The notes under the pieces are model-generated. The model did no database searches and was not told where the DNA came from. It saw only the letters and a list, made by a program, of their open reading frames with translations. Source: Nemertoderma westbladi (Eukaryota; Xenacoelomorpha; Nemertodermatida; Nemertodermatidae). From it: 55,886 nt of DNA. Below are positions 11,595-21,400 of the stretch, in pieces (position 1 is the first letter of the stretch; each line of letters begins with the position of its first letter). The stretch is from assembly GCA_032718475.1 (NCBI GenBank), contig JAUCBJ010007895.1, forward strand, positions 1 through 55,886, written 5' to 3'. Both the position numbers and the translations under genes were made by a program.

Positions 11595-13811
11595 TGTTAC
11601 GGTATATGGCGCTGTATCCACATTATTAGCCATTATACAGTACAATATATTAGTCCATTATACAGTACGATATATTAGTCCATTATACAGTACGCAATAT
11701 TAGTCCGTTATGCAGTATAATATTTTAGATAAGGTATAATAGCGCAATGATATTTAGATAAGGAAATTGAAACGCCCATATATTTGAATTCATCCATTTT
11801 GTATAGTATGTAGCCCTACCTACGTAATTTTGTATTAGGATATAAGTAGATAGTTCCAGGGTAGCAAGTTCAGTTGGACCCTGGATTTTGGGCTTGCTGT
11901 TATTAGTCTTGATGGGCTAGCTATCACGTGTCGTAATTTCCTATAATTGCGCTAAATTAATGTTTGTGCATCATGTTATTAGTACCGCTAAATTAAGCAC
12001 CGGCAAAATTACCTTATATGGTGACGTTTTGAGGGTTTGAGAAGCAATAGGGCTACAATCCGGCTTTCTTATTGGACTAGCTGTTTCCAGGTTGGTCTAA
12101 TGATAAGCGCGGATTGAAGAGCAAATGAGTGAGCGATTGCATCACCCTTCTCGGATCACCTATAAATTGGCGGTTTGCCGGTAGAGCTGTACTACTCAAT
12201 CCATTGCTACCCCCTTACAACAACGCCATTATACATATTTAGTACCATTAAGTTAGAAGTATAATTTTGCGTATTTCTGCAATTTTCTATCTTTCGATTA
12301 ATTTCTTGAAATGATTTGTTAGTGCTACTATTCTCAATTGCGTTTCTCAATCAATCCTATCGATTACTGCTAATTACAATCGGAACTATGATTTCTACCT
12401 CTTTTGTTAATGGTTCTATGTGATTCATTTCTACGCAATAATCCTAAGGGATTTTCTGAGACTGTCAGACTTTTGTGATTTTGCATGCGCCACTACGGTA
12501 GCTATTCAAATAAATGAAGGGCTAAGGTGCTGGTAGGCGGTGGGCGCATCGGGGGGTTGGGCGACTAAGGGAGAGCGGAGGATTCAAAAGCGGGCAACGC
12601 TGGCGGGGGTCACCGTTGCGGTCGGGCGTTTCGCACTGTAGCATGCAGACCATTCGCCGATACAGTAATTAGGGGGCTGATGATCCAGGTTTTGTCTCTA
12701 TTTAGTATTAGGGGGGCAGGAATCGGGTTAGTTAGGAAGCCTAGATATACCCGGGAGAGGCCTGCACGTATTACAGCGTGAAGTGTGGAGTACGAAGAGT
12801 GAATTGCATAACTGTGGGCTACACGGTAGTGAACTATATAATTGCGAGCTGTGATTGCTGACGCTGATTGGTGTGTTACTGAAGTGTGCCTATGATTACG
12901 AATGCTTAGGTAGGCGCCTTCCCCTTTGATTGATTTCTATTTCTTAGTTTACAACAATTAATTACTGATTAGGTCAAAGTAATACGGTATTTTAGGCTAT
13001 TACTAGCGAAACCTGTTGTGTAATAAATTAGAATTACGCATTCTGGAACTCTTAGTAATTAGTACGCTGTTACATATTTGTGACTGTAATTGATTAGTAA
13101 AATTAAGAATTAGTACGCAGCATAGCGGAGAATAGCTAAGGTAATAATTTAGAGTACCGTAAACTATTCACGCTGAGCGGTTATTTGCATTAGCGGGCAA
13201 TAAGCTAGATCGCATTATTCAGTACGCACAACACACTAGTAATTTGCTGGCCTAAAGCCAGCTGCAGGCAAGTTTAGACCCAGAGCGGTATTATCCACGT
13301 AGAGACAAAATACTGTACCATTTTGATTTATTAGGGAACCCCCAGTATTCGCGATTAGAAAAGACGTAGGCAATAGCGTGCTTTGATAGTGATAAATTAG
13401 GCGTAAGAATACTCTGAGTGCAAAGCCTCTCGCACTCGTCTTAAGTAAGCTTAGGGAGCCGACTCGGGTTTATTGTTTTGGTCATTCCCGCGTGGCTCAT
13501 AGATTCGAACAGTTAGCTCTCTATAGAGCGATCGGTAGAGAAAGGAACAAGCGATTTTGCAGGAGCCGTGTAAATTTAGTAAAATATATTAGCGGACGGC
13601 AGATTAGCGCCATCTAACGGTAAGTAGCGGTTTTGTATTTAGCAGCCCTACAATTTAGTAATAGCACGCTCCTGATCGCCTTTACTTAACAGTAGAGCAG
13701 TCTTTGTGTCTTATTGGTTAGGCGGGAACTCATTAGGTTGGCAGAGAAGTATACGGGTATTTGTCTGTTCAACAGTTCTGCTGTTAGTATAGGTGTCGCG
13801 GTTGTTTAACA
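11595..13811 (+). repeat. BEL1 5' LTR
   Basis: 2217 bp, TG...CA ends. Near the start are four ~25-bp tandem units containing ATTAGTCCATTATACAGTAC (11625-11725). TATAAATT at 12161-12168 is a plausible TATA box, and AATAAA at 12509-12514 a plausible polyadenylation signal. The GC-richer block around 12530-12700 and the rest show no ORF. Confidence 0.92.
12161..12168 (+). promoter_or_regulatory. Putative TATA box of BEL1 LTR
   Basis: TATAAATT in a locally GC-richer setting, about 35 bp before a pyrimidine-rich start-like stretch (ACTACTCAATCC). The same site is at 29249-29256 in the 3' LTR. Position only; no direct evidence of use. Confidence 0.45.
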
Positions 13812-14895
13812 GTAATACGTGTTTTTATTGGCTGTTGCTTGCAGCAGTCAATATTGTATTCTTAGGCTGTTAGTTTAGATTACTGTATTCACTGGTCGCG
13901 TACGATAGTACAGTAGTACATTAGGCTGATTGCTGTTACTGCGTACGGTAGAAGGGACATTTGTTTTGTCGTACGACACACAGTATCATTAGGCTGTTAG
14001 GTTGGTGTACTGTTTTACTTACTGTACTGCATACAGTGGATGTACGGTAGTGCGTTTTTTACTAATTGCGAATACAGCAGTTCCTTAGGCCTTAGGGCAA
14101 ATTGTAATTAGTAAGTTTTGAAAATTTTAGCTAGGTTTGCGAGAATTCAGTTTCGGTCAAAATTATTTTGTAAAATTCTAGAGTTTTGTACCGGTATGTT
14201 AGGTAACCGCTTAGTTATTTTATACCATCTGGAGATACATGGCAAGACGGAACTTCTGAGTTTGGGGTTCGTGTGGGTCTGCGGGTTCGGTTTGCAATCA
14301 GCGAAGGGACTGCAACTTTAGACGCGGACGTGGAATCTCACAGCAAACAAGGTTAGTTGTTCTGTTGGCACCATTGTGTTTGTGGAAGTAGTAGAAAATT
14401 ATCGGTTGTTTAACTGCGAAGCTGAACTCAATTTATTAGTTAGGATATTTAGGTTTAGCCGGCCATGGGTTTTTGAATAGCTCAAGTTAGAGAGAGAGTT
14501 AGAGAGAGTCGCAACCCGAAGATGTAGCCACGCGCTAGTGGATACATATAATATTTGAAATTAAAATTACGTTGATTAGAGCTATATATGTAAAATTAGA
14601 AATATTCGGGTGGCAAATTTATTTTGAATATTTTGTATTAGATTCAAAGTTATTTTGTGTCATACCGGTATTTAATTGCTATAATAGCTATATAATAATA
14701 TTTTGTTTAAATATTGTGCTAGTATTTGCTATAACTATACCCCATTAAATTCACAATATTGCATTGCGAATTTATTTGACATTTGGACCAACTGATTATT
14801 TGTCAAATAATTTGACCGTATTTTCGGTTAAATTATAATTATATCTCGAAATTTTGCGAGATATTTTTGCCGGAAGGCAAAACATTATTTAGACT
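13812..14895 (+). other. BEL1 leader (5' untranslated region)
   Basis: No convincing gene; a 67-codon frame at 14118-14321 has no recognisable content. A canonical tRNA primer-binding site directly after the LTR is not obvious: the first TGG is at 13829-13831 (TGGCTGTTGCTTGCAGC). A GAGAGAGTTA-type purine repeat lies near 14490-14510. Confidence 0.55.
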
Positions 14896-17190
14896 ATGAG
14901 TGTCTCAGACAAAGAGGCACTAGAGGACAGCTATGAGACGGCGGCCGGACCGCCGACTGACGATAGCGTAAATATTACTGTTGACGACAATGCCGACTAT
15001 GACGACGCAGCGAGCGACGCTGACGTAAGTGAACAGGAGGACGAGACAGTGACTAGTGAGGAAGAACAACAACCTCAAGTAATAGTATTAGGATCCCCTA
15101 CCGCTACTGTAAGGAAAGACTGCACAGCAGCCCGGACAGAGGTGAGTGATAGGGAGGGTAGTGTAGCAGAAGCGAGAGCCCGGAGCCCGGTTTCCAGACC
15201 TGTGGGTATGGTAAGTGCCGTGGTCCCGACGGCTGTTAGGAGTACCCGTAGTTCCCGAAATAATCCTTCAAGTCCACCAAGTGTGAGTCAGGTAAGCGAG
15301 AGAGAACTTGATATCTCGATAAAGAAGAAACTTCGCGCGCATGCCGGACATATAACTCGGACGACGGACAAGGTAAGGAAGATGTTAGCCGACTCAGCGA
15401 ACATCGGGAGGGTAGAGTTAGTAGAGATTAGAAGAGGATATAACTCAGCATTATTCAAGCAGACGGAGGAGCTTGCAGTCCTAGCAAAGAAGGCAGTGGA
15501 GTCTCAGTCGAGCGACGTGGCGACGAGGGTTTACGATAGGGTTTTGGCAGCCCTGTTGGAGCACCGCGAGTTATCGGAGCGATTCCGACGAATTAGGACG
15601 GAGAACTGGCTGCTATGGGCATCACAAGCGCAGGCGACTCAGGTGAGTAACGCAGAGTTGAGAGACTTAGTGGAGCGGGAAGAGATCCAAGATAAAGAAG
15701 AGCGCCGTTATCAGAGGGAAGTTACTAGCTGGCTGATGCAGAATGGAGTGGTGGTACCGGGCCAGGTGCTACCGACGACGGAGAACATCCAACAGAGGAT
15801 GTTGACTCCACCCGACGATGCATCTAGAGACAGTGGCGATTCCCAGGTTAGTCACGCGCGAGGGAAAGTTATATGTGCTAGATCCCTTGTTTCTCACAAC
15901 TCGGCAGAAGAGAGAAGACGCCGACTAGACGAACAGCAGGCAGAAGTTTTGCGTGCATCGGAAGCACGGAAGGAGGCCGAGCGGGAACGGGAGCGCACAC
16001 GTAAGTTGGACGCGGAGTTACGAGAGTTGGAAGAGATAAGTAAGCGCGAGCGAGCGGAATGCGAGCAAAAGGAACGCGAACTCCAAGCCGAACGCGAACG
16101 CAAGGAACTCAAACGCGAACAGAGAGAACGCGAACTCCAACTCGAACGCGAACGCAAGGAACTCGAACGCGAACAGAGAGAACGCGAACTCCAACTCGAA
16201 CGCGAACGCAAGGAACGCGAACTCGAGATCGAGAAAAGAAGACGCGCATTGTATGAAGAAAAGGAGCGAGTGGAAGAAGAGAGCGCAGCGAGACGAGCGA
16301 GGGAAGAAGAACAACGTAAACTGGCGCAGTTGGAAAGTGCGAGATTAAATCTAGAGAGCGAAGAACGGACCAGGAGGGCGAATGAAATCGCCGAGAAGGG
16401 GATGCGAATGATCGAGGAATGTGGGGCGAGTGTAGGTACTGAGTTGCGAGAACTGTTCGCACTGCAGAAGGCCGAACAGGAAGCGAGAACTCCGACTATA
16501 CGCGAGTCGACGACGACCAGAATTCCTATACCCGGTCCAGCTATTACGAGTACACGGATCGCTAAACTGTTCTCTACATATTGCACGCCAGTTGGTATTA
16601 GTGCTTCACCCATCGCCCAGGATCCACGTCATCGGAACACCGCACCACTATATACCGAACGCGACTACGAAGAATTTAGAGGAGAAACTCCGACAGGACG
16701 AGTATTGGGCGAACCGAACCCGCGGGTTTGGAATACGCGGACGGAGCGCCGACCCAGTTCGACGGAGAACTTCCGGGTTAAACCGGAAGAGGGATCATAT
16801 GAGAGACAGCGGATTACTCAGATAGAGCCGACTATACAACAGAACCCTAGCCAGGAATTTATTACGAGGGATGAGTTGAGTGCTAGTTTAGCGCAAGCTA
16901 TATCGCCGCACATCCAACCTATAACGGACATGCTTAGCAACCTACGGTTAAAGGAAGCAGCCCAGGTAAGAAGTAATTCTAATCCTAGCAGGCCTGAGTC
17001 AGATAAAGTCCAGCCTAGTCAACGAGTACGCATATCAGAGGAGACTATACCACATAGACCTCAGGTAAGGACGCCTGTCCCGAATATCCATAATCCCGAT
17101 TTCGAAAATTCGGCCGAGAAATTTATTCAGGATGCTTGGGTCAGGGCCTCGGCGCGCAAACCATCGCGAGCGCTAAGGACTGACACCTAG
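14896..17190 (+). CDS. BEL1 Gag N-terminal segment, acidic plus long coiled coil
   Basis: 764 codons from the ATG at 14896. Residues 1-70 are very acidic (DDNADYDDAASDADVSEQED). About 330-520 is a highly charged R/E heptad-like run with repeated RERELQLERERKELE units, a predicted long coiled coil. The last 200 residues are Pro/Arg/Ser-rich. I recognise no capsid fold here. The TAG at 17188-17190 is in frame with the capsid-bearing segment that follows, so this is most likely the N-terminal part of one Gag or a separate protein whose stop is sometimes read through. The coding strand is dotted with GTAAGT-like sequences. Confidence 0.75.
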   Translation: MSVSDKEALEDSYETAAGPPTDDSVNITVDDNADYDDAASDADVSEQEDETVTSEEEQQPQVIVLGSPTATVRKDCTAARTEVSDREGSVAEARARSPVSRPVGMVSAVVPTAVRSTRSSRNNPSSPPSVSQVSERELDISIKKKLRAHAGHITRTTDKVRKMLADSANIGRVELVEIRRGYNSALFKQTEELAVLAKKAVESQSSDVATRVYDRVLAALLEHRELSERFRRIRTENWLLWASQAQATQVSNAELRDLVEREEIQDKEERRYQREVTSWLMQNGVVVPGQVLPTTENIQQRMLTPPDDASRDSGDSQVSHARGKVICARSLVSHNSAEERRRRLDEQQAEVLRASEARKEAERERERTRKLDAELRELEEISKRERAECEQKERELQAERERKELKREQRERELQLERERKELEREQRERELQLERERKERELEIEKRRRALYEEKERVEEESAARRAREEEQRKLAQLESARLNLESEERTRRANEIAEKGMRMIEECGASVGTELRELFALQKAEQEARTPTIRESTTTRIPIPGPAITSTRIAKLFSTYCTPVGISASPIAQDPRHRNTAPLYTERDYEEFRGETPTGRVLGEPNPRVWNTRTERRPSSTENFRVKPEEGSYERQRITQIEPTIQQNPSQEFITRDELSASLAQAISPHIQPITDMLSNLRLKEAAQVRSNSNPSRPESDKVQPSQRVRISEETIPHRPQVRTPVPNIHNPDFENSAEKFIQDAWVRASARKPSRALRTDT
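15194..15211 (+). other. Recurring hairpin motif, copy 1
   Basis: CCAGACC-TGTG-GGTATGG, with one stem mismatch. In coding sequence (SRPVGM); codon phase 2. Confidence 0.5.
16702..16736 (+). other. Recurring hairpin motif, copy 2
   Basis: Apex CCGAACC-CGCG-GGTTTGG at 16714-16731, with outer arms GTATT (16702-16706) and AATAC (16732-16736). In coding sequence (EPNPRVWN); codon phase 1. Confidence 0.65.
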
Positions 17191-18435
17191 TCAAGTGATG
17201 AAGAGGAAGACATGAGACGTCAGAAGTCCCGAAACTATAAGGAAAGAAGGACGGACGCGGAGCAGGTAAGTCTTAATCCCCGGGAAAGGACCAGACTTAA
17301 CAACCCTGCGGAACTAAACCATTTGTTAACCCGGAACGACGCAACCCTTAGGGACATAGGTAAGTTTGCTGCTAGGCAAGGACTGCCGACGCAACAACCC
17401 CAGAAGTTTATGGGTAACCACAAGCACTGGAGGACCTTCAAAACCTATGTCGACGAGCAGCTAACCAACAGCACCTTTACACCCAACGAGAAGTTCAACT
17501 ATTTGCTTCAGATGCTCCATCGAGAACCTAGAGCCATTGCTGACAACTTCGTCGGCAATGAAAGGGCATTCGAGTTAGCGATGAAGACGCTTAGCGACAT
17601 CTACGGGAATAAAACCAAGATGGCGCAGTCGATAGTAGAAGACTTGGGTAAGGGCGGAAGGATTACAACTCCGTTAGAGCTGTTGAACTTAGCGAACGCT
17701 ATTTCGAACGCATTGGACATCTTGAGGACGGTGAATCTACCTCATCATGGTGATCACGCCGAAGTTTTAAAGAGCGTAATAAGACGTTTAAACATGCGTT
17801 ACCGACAGAAATGGCGCAAATTAGAGAATAAGTTGGAAGGTCAAGGTAAAGTGTTGACACTTCAGCATATTCATGACATGATAGCCACAGACGCAGTAGC
17901 AGAGATGAAATCAAATTTCTCAGAGGAGAATATGAGGGAGTCTAAACCTGTTACCGGTAAGTCTATGGTAAGTTTTGACGATGACAGGACCACTGTGACA
18001 TTTAACTCAGTAGACAGATATAATTCGAGTACCCCAGCCTTTAGATCAGACTCGCGAGTATGGTCAGGTGAGCGGTTAGATAGACCTAGGTTTAAGCAAC
18101 AGGAGTTGCCGGATGGATTTGTAGGTTGCCAATACTGTTTACTAAAGGAGGTAAGATCTGACGACCATAAGTTAGATAGTTGCAGACGGTTCAAAGAATT
18201 AAATTCGGAACAGAGAAGAGTTCAAGTGCGGACGTTGGACACCTGTTGGGCATGTCTTGCGCCAGGTCATGTACGGCGGCAGTGCCCGAACAGCAAGGAC
18301 GGATGCATGGAATGCGGCAGACTACATCACAAGTTGCTACATGCGGATTTCCATACCCCAACGGACCGTTACTTACAGCGAAATCCTCACAGGAAGGGGA
18401 GCAAAGAACCTGTATCGATAAAGAGGAATACGTAA
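17191..18435 (+). CDS. BEL1 Gag capsid-nucleocapsid segment
   Basis: In frame with the segments before and after. First ATG at 17212. Residues about 60-150 of this segment carry the BEL/Pao capsid-like pattern (KFMGNHKHWRTFKTYVDEQL, EKFNYLLQML, AFELAMKTLSDIYGNKTKM). The C-terminal end has a Cys-rich region starting CQYC and a zinc knuckle CWACLAPGHVRRQC (18244-18285), the nucleocapsid. A TAA at 18433-18435 closes it, right at the nucleocapsid-protease border. That is where retroelements often place a recoding signal, but a simple nonsense mutation cannot be excluded. Confidence 0.85.
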   Translation, partial: SSDEEEDMRRQKSRNYKERRTDAEQVSLNPRERTRLNNPAELNHLLTRNDATLRDIGKFAARQGLPTQQPQKFMGNHKHWRTFKTYVDEQLTNSTFTPNEKFNYLLQMLHREPRAIADNFVGNERAFELAMKTLSDIYGNKTKMAQSIVEDLGKGGRITTPLELLNLANAISNALDILRTVNLPHHGDHAEVLKSVIRRLNMRYRQKWRKLENKLEGQGKVLTLQHIHDMIATDAVAEMKSNFSEENMRESKPVTGKSMVSFDDDRTTVTFNSVDRYNSSTPAFRSDSRVWSGERLDRPRFKQQELPDGFVGCQYCLLKEVRSDDHKLDSCRRFKELNSEQRRVQVRTLDTCWACLAPGHVRRQCPNSKDGCMECGRLHHKLLHADFHTPTDRYLQRNPHRKGSKEPVSIKRNT

Positions 18436-21400
18436 ACTGGCATCCAGGACGATGGTTACCAACCAGGTTCGTCGGACGAGGATGGCGAGTCGAGCGCGAG
18501 AGAAGTGACCTGCCAAGGTTTCACTGCGGATAGTTCATCGACCAGCGCGCGGACGTATTTATCATCGGCCACGTCGGAAATATTCAGCGTAATTCCGGTG
18601 AAACTCACTGGAGATAAGGGATCGAAACGAATATATGTGATGTTGGACACTGCGTCCACATTATCGTATATCGACGAGGAAGTGGCGAGAGCTGTTTCTA
18701 GCTTCCAGGACGCCGAGGAGATCCAAATAGAGTTGAAGTCTATGCATGGAGTAGGTGACCTCAAGGGACACAGAATTTCGGTGGAACTAGATTCCCTACT
18801 TCCGAGAGACCAACATACTCGACAAGAACGGAAAGCTTTGCCATTGGACGGATTTAAGTGTCTAGCTATGAAGGGATTCGGCAGGCAGTTAGGTAAGGTG
18901 CCGCCGATGAGTCCCATAGCACAGGAGTATTTTGACAAGCTCAGGATACCCAGACACCAGGTAGGTTATAGGAATGTTTCTATGTTGATTGGTGCAGAAC
19001 AGCTGATCGCACACCAGATATGGGAAACGAGACCAGCTGAGCCGCATGTCAATGGACCACATGCCCATAGGACCATACTAGGTTGGTATACACGAGTACC
19101 CATGTCTTATGAGGTTACAGGTGGCGACAAGCCAATGGACAGATACGACGAATTACAGCCTATAACTCAACCACCGTTAGTAGAACCACCAGACATAGAC
19201 GAGTTTAGGAGAACCTGTATTGACCACTATAGTGACTTTAGCGAGTCGGACGAGGAGTTGATTCCCGATAATGTTAGGTTGTCGGAACCACTTCACAACA
19301 ACCGGACAGATAGTGAACCCGAGGAATACTGTTATCAGACCTGTGGGTCTGGTTCAGCGGCCCACGCTACTTATCTGACTAACATTTTGACTTATACCAA
19401 TATAGTGGAAGGTCAAGTGGCTAAATATCGAGACCTAGACATTTTCCAATACAGTGAGGAGGAGTTACAGAAGGAATTGATACGCCTGGACCTCGAGACA
19501 GGAGCCAGAACCGTCAAATGGCTGGATAGGGACGCAATGGAACCCGGTGGATATGACCTAGCCATGTCTACTGACGAGAAGCGGTCGCTGGAGATGATGG
19601 AAGACACCATACGTCTACTACCGACTGGACATTTTGAAGTTGGAATGTTGTGGCGTCGACAACCTCCTAAGTTGGAGAACAACTACAACTTAGCCTTGAA
19701 AAGATTGAACGGAGTAAGGGCTCGGTTGTTGAAGAATCCAGACATTAGGGAGAAGTATTGCGCCCAGATCACCAACTATTTTGCCAAGGGATTTGCTGGG
19801 AAGGTAGAGGACCCTGACTTAGTGACAGACCAGACTTATTACCTTCCACACCACTATGTGACTCACCCTGACAAACCTGACAAAGTCCGAGTAGTCAACG
19901 ACTGCGCAGCGGTCTATAGAGGTATGTCCCTGAATTCAGAGTTGATGGATGGTCCCAACCTGAACAATTATTTGATTGGAATACTGTTGCGTTTTAGACA
20001 GCGGCGATTCGCATTTACTTGTGACATCGAGGCGATGTTCCACCAGGTAAGAGCCTGTAAGGCAGACCAGGATAGCCTTCGCTTTCTCTGGTATGAGAAT
20101 GAAGACTTATCCGGCCCAGTGGTTACATACCAGATGTACGTTAGGATATTTGGCGCCTGCGATAGTCCAAATGGCACTCTGTTTGTTCTAAAGAAAACGG
20201 CAACAGCCCAGATTGGTAAGTACCCAGTAGAGGTTATCGAGTCCATCTTGAGAAACTTCTACATGGACGACGGATTGGTGTCCAAGGACACGGCGGAACA
20301 AGCCATAGAAGTGGCTCACGGCCTGCAAGAGTGCTTGGCTACAGGGGGTTTTCCTCTGACCAAGTTCACTACGAACTCGGAGGCCCTATTGGAGTCGTTC
20401 CCGGTGAAAGATCGCTGGAGCGGAGACATAGAATTGGGGATAGAACCAATCCCCATGGCGCGAGTACTGGGACTCGCTTGGAATCCGAACACGGATAAAT
20501 TCCAGGTAAGAGTTAGATTTGAGCCCAGTAGCCCAGACAAAGTTTTGACTAAGAGGATTTGCTTATCGACATTGAGTAGACTATTTGACCCGATGAACTT
20601 TATCGGTCCGGTAATATTACAGGCACGAGCATGCATGAGGAAAATTTGGTTGTCCGACATAGAGTGGGACGAACCAATATCTCCTATACATGCAAAGCAG
20701 TGGAGGGAGTGGGAAGCCGAGTTGCATCTATTGAAAAATATAGATGTACCCCGTTCCTACTTTCCGAATCAGCTGGTATTCCCAGCTGATCTCGAACTGC
20801 ACCTATTTAGTGACGCAAGTGACACCGGCTTTGGTATGGTAGCCTACCTTCGCCGAGAGGTGAGTCAGGACAAGTTTGAGACGGCCTTTGTGACTTCTAG
20901 ATCAAAGACAATGCCGGTCAAATACATGACTATCCCTCGTGCAGAGTTACAGGCGGCTGTAGTTTCGGTCGAAGTAAGTAAGCAGATAACTGAGGAGTTA
21001 GATACGACATTGACCTTATTCTATTGGACGGACGCATCCTTGGTGTTAGTATACATTGCGGCCGACAATATTGCACTAAAGACATTTGTGGCCAATAGAC
21101 GCGCTCAGATTGTCGACTTTTCGACGAAGGAACAATGGAGACATTGTCCGGGAGTGTTGAACCCGGCCGACATAACTTCGAGAGGTGCAATGCCGGCGGA
21201 ATTCTGTCAGGAAGAGTCGCAAGAGTTTTGGTTGCATGGACCTGATTTTCTAACGAGGACACAGGAACATTGGCCAGAGCGACTAAAGATAGTGACCAAT
21301 CCGATGCCTGAAGATGCAGAAGTCAAGGTGGAGAAAGTCTCTAAGTCAAAGTCTAAAGCCAAACTTAAGTCATTGGAGCGGCCTGAAGAGTCATTGGAGC

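Noticed and set aside
14118-14321. 67-codon ORF in the BEL1 leader
   Set aside because: No recognisable content, no repeat of it elsewhere, and it lies in an untranslated leader.
16018-16462. Antisense and alternate-frame ORFs over the BEL1 coiled-coil region
   Set aside because: Low-complexity shadows of the R/E-rich repeat in the sense frame.
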